Source: Brachionus manjavacas
Lineage: Eukaryota; Rotifera; Eurotatoria; Ploima; Brachionidae
NCBI GenBank assembly: GCA_019054805.1
Contig: JAHQIY010000008.1
Location: forward strand, 2,031,501-2,095,500
Direction of reading: 5' to 3'
DNA length: 64,000 nt
Shown: piece after piece, positions 11,678-26,610 of the stretch
How positions within the stretch are numbered: position 1 is the stretch's first letter
Layout: each line of letters starts with the position of its first letter
Made by a program: the position numbers and the translations under genes
The notes under the pieces: model-generated
Database searches by the model: none
What the model was told of the DNA's origin: nothing
What the model saw: the letters and a program-made list of their open reading frames with translations, nothing else

Positions 11678-12480
11678 AATATTGATCATATTTCAAGCTG
11701 GTTTCTTACCTGATCTCTTGATTTAAACATTGAAAAATGTCTTGTAATGCATATTGGTTCAAAAAATCCAACTTATGATAATACGATTTTTAATAAATAT
11801 GGAACTATAAAACTATCTAAAACGACTTTTGAAAAGTAATTAGGCATCTATATTCAAAATGAACTTAAATGAACAAACCAAGTCCGGTATTGTACAAATC
11901 GTGCAAACCGAATGCTAGGAATTATAGCAAAGAATTTCAGATATTTAAATACAGACTCTTTGAGATTGTTATATTCAACGCTTGTACGGTCACACTTAGA
12001 GTTTGCAATAAATTCTTGGTGCCCATATTTAGAAAAAGATATTGTCAACTTGAAAAAGTTCAAAGAAGAGTAACAAGAATCATTACTTTCCTTAGAAATC
12101 GAAATTACGAATATTACAAAAGACTTGAGTTTTTAGAGTTAACTGACCTCAAAGTAAGAAGAATGAGGGGTGATTTAATTCAAATCTATAAAATCATTAA
12201 TGGATATGAAAGTGTAAAACTTATCATTGGAATTAACTTTTCTCCTAATCAATACAATTTGAGGAAACACACAAAATGTATGGTAAGAGAAGATGTCAAA
12301 AATTATATGCATCGTTATCATTTCTTGACAAATCGTATGGAAAAAATTGGAATTGCAAGCCTGAAGAAATAGTTAATTCTAAAACAAAAAATATTTTTAA
12401 AACTAAACTAGATATATGGCTTAAAAGGAATTATTTACGGCTATAGCTTGTAAAAGCTTAACCCTTTTTGGGTCGCAGTA
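11678..12480 (+). pseudogene. LINE, 3' part: reverse transcriptase C-terminus and tail
   Basis: Continuation of the split LINE. Frames read NIDHISSWF, DLNIEKCLVMHIGSKNP, then NRMLGIIAKNFRYLN and LYSTLVRSHLEFAINSWCPY. An open frame through 12372 reads EKVQRRVTRIITFL, LTDLKVRRMRGDLIQIYKII and NQYNLRKHTKC, all classic for CR1/jockey-like polymerase C-termini. The 3' tail includes a CTTGTAAAAGCTTAACCC hairpin-like stretch and ends near the run CTTCTACTAGGG. Stops at the left edge show decay. Confidence 0.8.
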
Positions 12481-12954
12481 TCTTTTACTACTTCTACTAG
12501 GGTATTTTTTTAAAAAGAAGAAAAAGTTCCTCTTTTTTAATCGAGTAGATAAAACATTTTTTAAAATTTACAAAAAAAAGTAAAAAGCAATTTTTTTTCC
12601 ATGTCTTTAAAAGCTACTATTTTAAAAATAAAAAATATTTTTGACACAAATAGTGTATGATTGTCATAAACGAACAAAATGATAAAAATGCTAACATTAA
12701 CAATGCTATAAAAGTAAAATTAAAGAATTAACAGTAAAATAAAACATAAAAAAGATTAAAAATAAATGAAATTGAAATAAAGAATGAGAATAAAGAGCAT
12801 TAAAAGTGCAACAAGTTGAATAATTGACGAATTCTGAAATAAAATATTATTTATATTTGATAAGATAATTAAATTTCAGATTAATTTTAAAAATAGTTTA
12901 TTAGCCCATTTTCTAAAATAATTTAATAAAACTAAAAAAGTTGACAAAAAAAAA
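12481..12954. other. AT-rich intergenic
   Basis: No gene or clear repeat is seen between the LINE tail and the stop codon of the arsenite methyltransferase gene. It should contain the 3' UTR of that gene. Confidence 0.5.
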
Positions 12955-13770
12955 TTAACAACATTTTCCACCCGGTTTGGTAGCTTGAATAGTGGCCGAA
13001 GCGACAAAATTTTGAACTTCTCCAGTAGCCTCCCATCCTTTGATAAATTGTCTGCTATTTTCATTCACTTTTATGTCAATGCATTTAAATCCAGCATTGT
13101 TCAAAAAGTCATTTAACTCGTGCAGAGTACTAGCGCCAGCCATGCATCCATTATACAATTCCTGATCATTTTTGATCCAATCTGGTAGTGGTGATGTGGC
13201 AATTACATCCGATATTGCTATCTTGCCGCCAGGCTTAAGAACTCGATAAGCCTCTTTATAAACATTGTCTTTGGCTGGAGATAAGTTGACCACGCAATTC
13301 GATATAATTATATCAATTGAATTATCTTCAACTGGCAATGCCTCGATTTCGCCATGTCTAAATTCCACATTTTTGTAGCCGTTTTTTTCAGCTATTTTTC
13401 TTGCCTTATCAATCATGTCCTGGGTCATGTCTACGCCTATTACACGACCACTTTCACCCACTTTTCGTCTTGCGATAAAACAGTCAAAGCCAGCTCCACT
13501 TCCCAGATCCAAAACAGTTTGGCCTTCTTTTATTTGGGCAATGGCATTCGGATTGCCGCAACCAAGGCCCAAAATGGCTTCATCTGGAACATTGTTCAAT
13601 TCTTCGTCAGTATAGCCCAATTGTTTGTTATAATCTTTTTGTGGAAAGCTTGTTGCGCCACAGCAACTTAATGGATTTCCAAAATCTTTTTTGTTCGATG
13701 TCTCGGCTGCCAATTGGCCATAGCAACCTTTGACAGACTCTTTGACATTTGAAGAATCGCAACAAGACAT
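12955..13770 (-). CDS. as3mt: Arsenite methyltransferase, bacterial ArsM type
   Basis: Transfers methyl groups from S-adenosylmethionine to trivalent arsenic, giving methylated arsenicals; expected cytosolic. One uninterrupted exon codes for 271 residues. Visible motifs: CC at residues 3-4 and SCCG at 35-38, GLGCGNP 68-74, the SAM-binding loop DLGSGAGFD 88-96, GVDMTQDMI 112-120, SNCVVNLSP 157-165 and NGCMAGAST 207-215. Cys159 and Cys209 are 50 residues apart, as are the catalytic pair of characterised ArsM enzymes. The C-terminus ends in CC. The intronless layout and the ArsM-type motifs suggest bacterial ancestry, but orthology to animal AS3MT is not excluded. It starts head to head with the flavin monooxygenase gene 328 bp away. 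Confidence 0.92.
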   Translation of the reverse strand: MSCCDSSNVKESVKGCYGQLAAETSNKKDFGNPLSCCGATSFPQKDYNKQLGYTDEELNNVPDEAILGLGCGNPNAIAQIKEGQTVLDLGSGAGFDCFIARRKVGESGRVIGVDMTQDMIDKARKIAEKNGYKNVEFRHGEIEALPVEDNSIDIIISNCVVNLSPAKDNVYKEAYRVLKPGGKIAISDVIATSPLPDWIKNDQELYNGCMAGASTLHELNDFLNNAGFKCIDIKVNENSRQFIKGWEATGEVQNFVASATIQATKPGGKCC

Positions 13771-14098
13771 TTTTTTTCTAGATGAAAATTAGTTTATAAA
13801 TAAAATTAAAACTGAAGCAAGTTTTTATAGTTGATAAAAAAATGCCTTGTCATTTATCGAGATAAAATCAACCAAAAATAAATTAAAAAATTGTTTTTTT
13901 TTGACTCAATGTTTGTTCAAAATCTAGAAGATTTTAGATTTTTTTGTAAAAAATGCCGCATCATTATTAATGAGATTTTATGATAAAAAAATCTGATAAT
14001 TTAATGTATTTAATTATCTATTTTTTTTATAAAATAAAATTTGCAAAATAAATTTCTCAAAAAATTAATGTTAAATTATTCAAATTTAAACAAATTCG
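13771..14098. promoter_or_regulatory. Bidirectional promoter of as3mt and FMO
   Basis: 328 bp separate the two start codons. Towards as3mt a TATAAAAA box lies on the minus strand at 13822-13829, about 52 nt before the ATG. Two related blocks, each beginning AAAAAATGCC and continuing TCATT...GAGAT, occur at about 13836-13866 and 13948-13976 in the same orientation. They could be shared regulatory sites, which is inference. Confidence 0.5.
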
Positions 14099-15709
14099 AT
14101 GTCAGGAAAAAAAATAGCTATCATAGGTGCGGGTAAAGCAGGCCTAGTTTCAGCTAAATATGCTCTGGAAAATCAGCTAAAACCAGTTGTTTTCGAGCAA
14201 ACAAAACAGGTAGGTGGACTATGGTCTAGAAATAATGGTACAGCAATATGGGACGGCTTATTTACAAACATATCAAAGTACACAATGATGTTTCACGACT
14301 TTCCATGGCCAAAAGATTCGGCTGTTTTCAATCGTGCCGAAGATGTCCAACAATATTTGAAAGCATACGCCAACCAATTCAAAGTTTTCGATCACATTAA
14401 ATTTGATACTAGAGTTGAATCGGTAAGAAAATTGCTAAACAATAAATGGGAGATTAGAACCAATTCCAAGTCAGAAGTTTTTGATTTTTTGATTTTTTCT
14501 CCTGGTCTTCATTCCAAACCTAGGATTCCATTAGCTAAAAATAGCTCACAATTCAAAGGCCTAGTGATTCATAGTTCCGAATTTAGATTAAATGACCCTA
14601 GGTTAAAGGACAAACGAGTCATTGTTTTGGGATGCTCTCTGAGTGGCACCGAAATAGCTTCTTTATTAGTTGGACATGCAAAAAGTGTAATAAACATTTA
14701 TCCAAGAAGTTATCTAATTACTCCACGCCTTGTTAAATATAAACTTTCATCTGACTCGACTCATGGAACTTTGTACAAAATTCTCCCCACTGATTTATTC
14801 TTTAATAGAAGAGTGTTCAATTACCCAGATCCAAAACTTGGTCAAAATGAAGCCAAACAAATAAAATTAGACACTTTTAAAAGATTATTTCCCTATCAAA
14901 CAAACAAAAATTTAAGTCATCCAGATCTGTATGTTGACTTGGATAAGCCTGGCCAAGATATTTTAATAGCCATTTCGGATTTTTACTTAACTCATGTTCA
15001 GAATGGAAAAATAAAACCAATTAGATCAAAAATTGAAGAGTTTGAAGAAAACAGTGTGAAATTAGAGAATGGTTCAAATGTGGATTGTGACGCTATTGTT
15101 TACTGTACTGGTTATGATATTTCAAATGACATATTGGATGAAAATGTCTTGGAAACTGTCAAGTATGACAAAACAGATCATAAATATTCGCTTTTGTTGT
15201 ACAAATGCACGTTTCATCCTGATTTGAAAAATTTTGCCATGATTGGACAAACTGATGGTTCATTTTATACTGGCGATGAGCTGCAGGCTTACTGGGCAAA
15301 TCGAGTTTTTAGTGGCAAAACATCTCTGCCAAATAGAGATGCGATGCTAAATGAAATTCATAAAGAAGAACAGAAACGAAACAAAAATAGAAGATCACAA
15401 TATCCGTATGGCAATTACACTGTTATGGTTGATAAATTGGCTAAAGAGTGTGGTCTTTTGCCAAACTTTGAAGCCATCAAAAAACAAGACGAACATTTAT
15501 ATGAACTTTTGTGGAACTCTGGTGTAAACGCAAATAGTTTTTTTCTGGATAAGAATATGTCTATTGATATTATGAATGAAATATTTGAAATGAATAGTCG
15601 CGAGTTTGTTTTTGAGAAAAATTTTGATCAGATAACATTGGAAGATATGGTCGCTGAGTACTCTAAATTTTACAAACTACCAAAAAATTTATTCAAGAAA
15701 AAACAATAA
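14099..15709 (+). CDS. Flavin-containing monooxygenase (intronless)
   Basis: NADPH- and FAD-dependent oxygenation of nucleophilic N or S atoms in xenobiotics or metabolites. A single exon of 536 residues. The FAD Rossmann motif is GAGKAG at residues 10-15, then EQTKQVGGLW. The FMO-identifying sequence FKGLVIHSSEF is at 152-162, the NADPH motif GCSLSG at 178-183, and a CTGYD motif at about residue 341 matches the family's ATGY signature. Length fits animal FMOs (about 530). No hydrophobic C-terminal anchor is visible; it ends in a basic PKNLFKKKQ tail. Substrate cannot be told. It shares a short divergent promoter with as3mt, so a joint role in detoxification is plausible. Lack of introns could mean transfer or retroposition. 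Confidence 0.92.
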   Translation: MSGKKIAIIGAGKAGLVSAKYALENQLKPVVFEQTKQVGGLWSRNNGTAIWDGLFTNISKYTMMFHDFPWPKDSAVFNRAEDVQQYLKAYANQFKVFDHIKFDTRVESVRKLLNNKWEIRTNSKSEVFDFLIFSPGLHSKPRIPLAKNSSQFKGLVIHSSEFRLNDPRLKDKRVIVLGCSLSGTEIASLLVGHAKSVINIYPRSYLITPRLVKYKLSSDSTHGTLYKILPTDLFFNRRVFNYPDPKLGQNEAKQIKLDTFKRLFPYQTNKNLSHPDLYVDLDKPGQDILIAISDFYLTHVQNGKIKPIRSKIEEFEENSVKLENGSNVDCDAIVYCTGYDISNDILDENVLETVKYDKTDHKYSLLLYKCTFHPDLKNFAMIGQTDGSFYTGDELQAYWANRVFSGKTSLPNRDAMLNEIHKEEQKRNKNRRSQYPYGNYTVMVDKLAKECGLLPNFEAIKKQDEHLYELLWNSGVNANSFFLDKNMSIDIMNEIFEMNSREFVFEKNFDQITLEDMVAEYSKFYKLPKNLFKKKQ

Positions 15710-16967
15710 TTTTTTTTTAATGTTATTTAATAAAATTCGTAATTACAAAAATTAGAAAAAAAAATAATTCAGTTTCATTCAATGGTTTATTTGTGCTTTA
15801 ATTTTCAATTTTACTGATTCATTTTACTGATTTAAAAAACTAAACTATTAACTTAAAGCTTAGCTGAAATACATTTTTTTTACTTAATCACATTAATAAA
15901 AGAAAAAATATTTTTTATTCAAATATTTTGATTTATAAACTTTTAGCAATTTTTTTAATTGAAAAAATAAAAAATAATCACCTTTCTAATTTTTCTTTTT
16001 AGTATGATTTCCGATGTTTCTTCAAAAGCATAGTTCAACAAAAATAATTTTTATTGATACTTTGTGCATTAAACGAATCGGCTTTAATGCACATGTATAA
16101 AAAATCTTAAGATTTTTTGATTAATTATAACAAAGTTTATTTTCATATAGCGATAGAGTCTTTTTAAATATGTCCAATTCAATTTTAGCTTTTAAAATCC
16201 GAAATCAAAACTAAAATTTAATTAGAAAAAAGTGAGATTTAAATAATTACTAGAGTTCTCATATTACTCAGAGAATTTTAAAATTTAATATCAATATTTA
16301 AAAAAATATTAATAATAATAATAAGATTTATTTAACAATTTTTTTTTTAATTAATTCACACACTCAGCCTGTACTACATAATTAATTTTATTTAAATGTT
16401 TAATGACAGAACATTAACATTTGAATAAGATTTATTTAATAATTGCAAAAAAAAAACTTTATAAAGATTATAGAAACATCAAAAAAAAATCTCAAAATAT
16501 TGATTTTTTATTTGACTATTAATTAAAATTGATTTTCATTTTTTGAATTTTTATGTTGTGTCTTCATTGATTTTTAAAAATCTTATTTTAGTCAATTTTA
16601 AATTAATGAAAAAGAATTTTATTTTTTTGAATTTTGTTTTTGAAGACTTGTATGAAAATTGATAATGACTGCATAATTTGATTTTTTTTAAATTTTTTTA
16701 CCCTCGTCTAAATTTACAAATTGATTTTTTAATAATTAATCATTTAATTTTTTTTTTCAAATTTGTTTCAGATTTAATTTTAATCCCAGTTGTTAAAATC
16801 AAAATAAAATCAGGGAATAATCATAAATTTTAGATTCTTAAGCATGTGTGCACTTGATCTGCTTGTTTGCAAAGATCTTTTTCCTAGCCTGCAGCATAAA
16901 AAGTCGAATTTTATCTTTTTAAACTTTTTAATTTAAATCGTTGCTTTTTAAAATTTTTATTTCAAAA
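15710..16967. other. AT-rich intergenic
   Basis: Extremely AT-rich, with no supported coding region, RNA gene or inverted repeat. It ends where sequence shared with the flank of the second VCP copy begins. Confidence 0.5.
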
Positions 16968-19640
<2,673 letters not shown>

Positions 19641-19726
19641 AAAAACTTTCGCAATAAAGCACAAGATAGTATTTTAAGTAGATAAATTTTGGATCATGCA
19701 AAAATTGATAAAAACTTATTCACCAA

Positions 19727-21350
<1,624 letters not shown>

Positions 21351-21851
21351 TATTACGGAACATTAAATTAATGACCTCTAGCAGGTGACTTTTATTTTCT
21401 TAATAAAATAGTGAAAGTGAAATTTTTTTTTAAATAGTCACTTTTTTGTCCAAATTTTGAAAAAGGGAGCTCAACAAGAATATTATCTTGTTTTTGGTTC
21501 CGGAAAAAAAGGAGTTAGAGACTGGATACAAAAATAGTAAAAAACTTCTTTAGTTTCCGATTAATTTTAATAGTCAAAATTTTTATAATATTACAAATGT
21601 AAAAATAATTTTGATTTGAGAAGCAACGAAAAAGAGTTATGTAATTTAGATTTTTATTAATATTAGATTAGATTTTAAGTTAATATTAGATTTTTAGACC
21701 TATAAGGATGCAACTAAAGATTTTGGTGCTAATTTTTGAGAGGGTTAGCCAAAAAAATTTTGTTTTAACCCTCCTAAGAAATATAAGTTAAAAATGGTTA
21801 AATTGATTTTTCTCAATTTTAGTGATATTTTAGAAATTTTAAATTTTATTT

Positions 21852-22005
21852 TAGACTATTCTTTTGGACAAGAATAGTCTAGAATAGAATTATAACACCC
21901 GTGTAAAAGATTGGTGAATAAATTTTTGTCAATTTTTGCATGATCCAAAATTTATCTACTTAATTTATCAATCTTGTGCTTTATTGCGAAAGTTTTAAAG
22001 TTTTT
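21852..22005. repeat. Right arm of inverted repeat around VCP pseudogene
   Basis: Inverted copy of 19640-19812, including ATTATAACACCCGTGT and CTTGTGCTTTATTGCGAAAG. A further loose copy of the CTTGTGCCTTATTGCGAAAG word lies at about 22099-22118. Confidence 0.75.
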
Positions 22006-23125
22006 AACTTAATAAATTAGGAAAATAATAATTTTTAATAACAAAAGCTTTATTTTTTTTGGAGAATTAAATATCGCTTTATTTAAAAAATCTATCTATC
22101 TTGTGCCTTATTGCGAAAGTTGTCATATTTTTGCTTTATTAACAATATATTTATTCAAGTGACATTCATGATCATAAAAAATATATTCCAGATTTATTGT
22201 GAAATTTTCAAAAATATTTAGTAAAAAATTGTTTGAACTAGGCATTCATCCCTTAATATTCTTTAAAAACAACATTTCAATCCACAGTTAAAAACCGCTA
22301 AAAATTCTCCTAATGACCTTATTTCGTTTAATTTTTTGTGACAATTTTTAGGAATTTGTTTATCTGAAATCCAAAATAGAATTTTATCCAAAAATTCTAC
22401 AAGATATTTTATTTAAGTAACTTTTTCGTGATGGATTATTCAAGCATACTATTTTTGTTCCGCCTTGAGTATTCAAAATCATTTTTAAATAGAATATAGC
22501 TATTTCAAGAGTAAAGACTTCATTATTTAAGCATTTAACCGATTTTGTAGTTTCCATTTATAATAAGAATTTCTCTATAATCTATTCTTTTACTCAATTT
22601 TATATTCTAGTTTCCATTCAATTTTTGACAAAAGAATGGTTAAAGATTACTGTTTGAATCAGGAAAATTTTTTTATAAAAATCATTTAAAAGTCGTATTT
22701 CGATGCTCCTCACATTTTGTTTTAAAATAATTACCAATTAAACTAATCAAAATAGGACCAATTAAAATAAGACCAATTTTCATTAAGCCTCTTTTCTTGG
22801 AGTTTTTTATCAGGAGTAAATTTTAAATTATAATCATAATAATGTTAAGCACTGGTGAACATTTTGAAAGAATTTTTTAAAAAAAGATTGTTCGATGATA
22901 ATTTTAGTCCTTTTTCTTCAAAAATAGTTTCATTTACAAAACAAAATTTTCTTTCGTTTGAATCATTATTATTATTATTAATACTTATTACATCTATGCA
23001 TCTAAGGAAAAAAAATAAAACAAAAAATAACCAAGACATAGTTAGTTATGAAAATTGTGAAAAATCATCAAAAGTTAATTATTTAAAAAATCTATTTTTA
23101 AAAAGATCTTTCAAAATTATAAACT
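22006..23125. other. AT-rich stretch with weak minus-strand frame
   Basis: No recognisable gene. On the minus strand about 55 codons are open from an ATG near 22565 (METTKSVKCLNNEVFTLEIA), followed by stops. It may be debris from the neighbouring transposon. Small frames around 22845-23127 look random. Confidence 0.4.
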
Positions 23126-23135
23126 AGTGAGAATT

Positions 23136-23451
23136 AGTGTTGGATACGGTCAAGACAAACCGGTCCAATACACGAACGGATTTTTGCGGTCATTTGGCCG
23201 GTCAGCTAGGCAGTCTATTTTTTAGACCGCCAGAATAAACGGGCTGCCAAAAAACCGGCCAACTTTTTCGCTAGCCGCTTTTAGGACGCCCGTTTTTTTT
23301 AGACCGTTTATTTTGGCGGTCCAAAAAATAGACCGCCTAGTTGACCGGCCAAATGACCGCCCGCGAAAAAGTTGTCTGATTAATGCGGACACTGTCACGG
23401 TTTCTGAAAATTTTGGCAGGTTAAATATCCGCTTGTACGGATCCCAACACC
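23136..23451. mobile_element. 316-bp MITE with 10-bp target duplication
   Basis: Flanked by direct AGTGAGAATT copies at 23126-23135 and 23452-23461. The ends are inverted (GTGTTGGATACGGTCAAG against GTGTTGGGATCCGTACAAG from the other side). The interior is GC-richer than anything nearby and folds on itself: GGTCATTTGGCCGGTCA and TCTATTTTTTAGACCGCC recur as complements. It has no coding capacity. The duplication length suggests mobilisation by a MULE-like transposase. Confidence 0.85.
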
Positions 23452-23518
23452 AGTGAGAATTTCCTTTCCTTTATAAAAAATTTTCTTCCATTTTTGATAA
23501 AATACAGTACTGATTCGT

Positions 23519-23930
23519 CACGCGGAATTTACTTAAAATTAGGGAAATTTACTTTTTTTTACTTTGGCCAAAAAATGGCCGAATTTTTGTAAATTTTGGT
23601 AAATTTTCACTAAAAAAAAATTTCAGAGTATCTTTTGTTTTTTTTGGCAAAAAGAAAATTTACCAAAACGTAAATTTACGTAAATTTTGACTTTTTTCTT
23701 GTAAAAAATGGTAAAATTTTTTAAATTAATTTTATTTAATGAAAAAATGCTTTTCAAAGACATTGTTTGACCTAGCAGTTTGGCCAATCTCCATTTTTTT
23801 TATCACGATTTTTAGTACCTTTATTATTATTATTTTATTCTTATTATCTTATTTGAAAAAAAAAAACTTATTTAAATGAATTTACCTTGAAAATAAGGTA
23901 AATTTACGTAATTTTACGTAAATTCCACGT
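23519..23930. repeat. Inverted-repeat element rich in GTAAATTT
   Basis: The left end CGCGGAATTTACTTAAAATT is matched by the complement of the right end, CGTGGAATTTACGTAAAATT. The interior is full of GTAAATTT and its complement. The same flavour of sequence is seen in the element at the window start. No coding capacity and no clear target duplication. Confidence 0.6.
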
Positions 23931-24074
23931 TTTTTTTTGCTAGCAATTGTGTCTTTTTCACTTTACCGAGCAAATTATATCAGTATGCGAGGTATTTGTT
24001 TAAGTATTACATTGGATTCTCGTCAAAAAGGATCTCAAAAAAATGTTAAAAATTTTTTATTTATTATTCATTCC

Positions 24075-24270
24075 TTATTCATTCCTTGTGGAGCATATGG
24101 TCATTACTTTTGATTTCCACTCAAGTTGATCTTTTGCCTTTACCCTTGCTTCTTCCCATGTCATTCCCATTTCGATTAGCTTTTTCGTGATTGTTGAACT
24201 CCATCTTTTGAATGATTTGGCCTGTCATATTGGAAGTATATAGAGATCCAGCAAGGTCCCAGAAGACCGG
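24075..24270 (-). pseudogene. LINE polymerase C-terminal relic
   Basis: The minus strand reads RWSSTITKKLIEMGMTWEEA, then RVKAKDQLEWKSKVMTICST, then RNE and a stop. The pattern TWEEA..KA.D...W...V...CS.R.E is the extreme C-terminus of several LINE ORF2 proteins. Only this end is present. Confidence 0.6.
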
Positions 24271-24356
24271 GGTCTGCTGGAGGTGGTGTTAAACATACAT
24301 CAAATGCTTTCGGTTTACAATTATTTAATTTTTTTTGTCTATATCAAATAAGGTAG

Positions 24357-25274
24357 GGCATATAATTAATTGAACTAGCTAAAATGATGAATTTTACTAG
24401 ATAATAAAAAAATAGATAAAACAGATGAATATTACTAGATATTTTATTAAAACCTTAGATAAAAAGATAAACGACTATTTATTTAGATATTTCATTAGAT
24501 AAAAAATAAAAATACAAGATAAAAAAATGCATTTGGCTCATCTGAGTGTTGATGTTGATCGTTCGAGACGTAAACTGATGTTAATTCGGTATCGGCAGTC
24601 AACAAAAGATATAATCTTTTGGGACACTCTTTTAAGCAATTGTAGAAGCGTTTTTCTCCTTCATTTGTTCTTCTTGTATCACATCGAGTCCATTTAACCG
24701 AGTCTAGTTGGTTGATATAATCAATCGCTTCTTTAAGGCTTTGACACTCGATTTGGAGCTCATAATCTTTGTTTTTCCCTCGTTTTTTCTTTGCGCATTT
24801 TGATTTTCAACTAAATCTGCTTGAGCTTGATTAAAAGTACAAGGTAGCGTTGCTTGTAGATTTTCCCTTGGTACTATCTCGTAAGTCTCTGTGGTAGTAG
24901 CCTCAGTGCTTGAATCGGAATCCTCGCTACTATAAGATGAAAAAGATTCATTTTGGGTCATTTTTAGTTAAATATAGATTCAAAGTAATTTAAGAAAGCA
25001 ATTTATATTATCAATCTAATTAAATGTCAATTAATTATTTAATTTAAAACTCGAGTTCAAAATTGTATTATCTAGTGTCAATTTTATCGGATGAATTAAT
25101 CTCAATTGATATCAATTAATTATTTTAAATAGTAAATTCTCTCAATTTATATTGATTAATTTTTTTTATAGGAGCTAATTTTTTTATCTAGTGAATAAAT
25201 TCATTATATAGTAAAAATAATCTTTTTTATCTAGTAGATTCATCATTTTATCTAGTATCAATTAATATTTTGCG
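24357..25274 (-). mobile_element. Truncated MULE, 9-bp target duplication
   Basis: Flanked by ATAAGGTAG at 24348-24356 and 25275-25283. The termini are inverted: left GGCATATAATTAATTGAACT, complement of right CGCAAAATATTAATTGATAC, then both AAAATGATGAAT. Each end has several spaced ACTAGATAA words, the same architecture as the MULE at 4.9 kb but with a different word. Only the N-terminal part of a transposase gene remains, so it is non-autonomous. Confidence 0.85.
24530..24961 (-). pseudogene. N-terminal transposase fragment with C2-H zinc finger
   Basis: Starts with a Ser/Thr/Glu-rich tail (MTQNESFSSYSSEDSDSSTE). After one frame change it reads ECQSLKEAIDYINQLDSVKW, then KRFYNCLKECPKRLYLL and NDQHQHSDE: a FLYWCH/GCM-like finger with W, two Cys and His-X-His. 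No DDE core follows. It is the cargo of the truncated MULE. Confidence 0.65.
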
Positions 25275-25431
25275 ATAAGGTAGTTTGATCTTCATCTTGT
25301 AAATTTTTTTCAATAATACGATTTTAACAAACAAATAAAAGGTTTATTGATATTCTAACTAAAATTTTTAATAACTTATTGGGTACACGTTTGCTTTCAC
25401 TTGAAGACATAGGTTTTGGGGTATTTTTTTT

Positions 25432-26602
25432 GGGTCCTACTAAAATACTGACCCCCAATTTTTTAAAATTTTCTGACCCCCATTTATTTTGCAAAGCAAA
25501 AATATTTTTAAAAGTTTTAATTTATCATTTTGTTTGAATTTTTCTCTATTTTTTGAAAATTAAACTAGTTTGTCTCCAAATTTTTTTTTTTGTGAAAATC
25601 GAATATTTTTATACTTTTAAAAACCTGACCCCCTACTGACCCCCATTTTTCTTGAAGAGAATTTAACAAGCTTTCTAAAAATGTGACTAGTTTTTGTCCA
25701 GGATGTATAGTTATCGAGAATTTCAAAAGATTTCATAATGATTGAGAAAAATTCAATTTATAAATGTAATATTTGATATTTTTTGTTTTATTAATTTAGT
25801 TTTTATAATTTTTTAATAAAAGTTACAATTAATTTTAATAACAATTAATTTAATAATAAAATAAAGTCTTTGTCTTAAATTTTTAACCATGTAAAAATAA
25901 AAATATAAACTTAAATGAGGCGAAATTTTTTATTTTTTCTATTGCAATCTTTTGCCTCTTTTTTCTGATTTTCGTAAAGGCAAGTTACATTTCTTTTTAT
26001 TTTAATTTGATCTTTTGGTGGTGGAATCATTTTTAAAAATTTTGAAAAAGACATATTATGTAATAAGATATTTGGAAAAAAAGAAAATCGGGATGATGCC
26101 TTAATTTCTAGCAAAAGCGAAGATGAATTTACTTTTAAAGTTAATGAATTGATCGAGGAACTTAATTATTTTGAGCCAAAAAGGAAGAATGATTTGATAA
26201 AATTGAATTTAAGAAAACAAACATAAAAATCAAAAAGCTTAGAAAATTCTTGATCTAATGGTATATCGTATTAAAATTTTTAAAATCCGATTTAAGAATA
26301 ACTAAGGTCTTTTATTATAATCAAAATATCTCAAAAACTATACATCCTGGACAAAAACTAGTCACATTTTTAGAAAGCTTGTTAAATTCTCTTCAAGAAA
26401 AATGGGGGTCAGTTGGGGGTCAGTAGGGGGTCAGGTTTTTAAAAGTATAAAAATATTCGATTTTCACAAAAAAAAAAATTTGGAGACAAACTAGATTAAT
26501 TTTCAAAAAATAGAGAAAAATTCAAACTAAATGATAAATTAAAACTTTTAAAAATATTTTTGCTTTGCAAAATAAATGGGGGTCAGTATTTTAGTAGGAC
26601 CC
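25432..26602. mobile_element. Foldback element with ~300-bp inverted arms
   Basis: 25432-25735 and 26330-26602 are near-perfect reverse complements. The outer tip is GGGTCCTACTAAAATACTGA, and both arms carry a cluster of GACCCCC/GGGGGTC words and the inner word ACTAGTTTTTGTCCAGGATG. Eight T residues flank each side and may be a target duplication. The ~600-bp centre has a plus-strand open stretch (about 26063-26226, ending LIKLNLRKQT) that I cannot identify. Confidence 0.88.
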
Positions 26603-26610
26603 TTTTTTTT

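Noticed and set aside
13354..13671. 105-codon plus-strand frame
   Set aside because: Antisense shadow of the arsenite methyltransferase gene, with no independent features.
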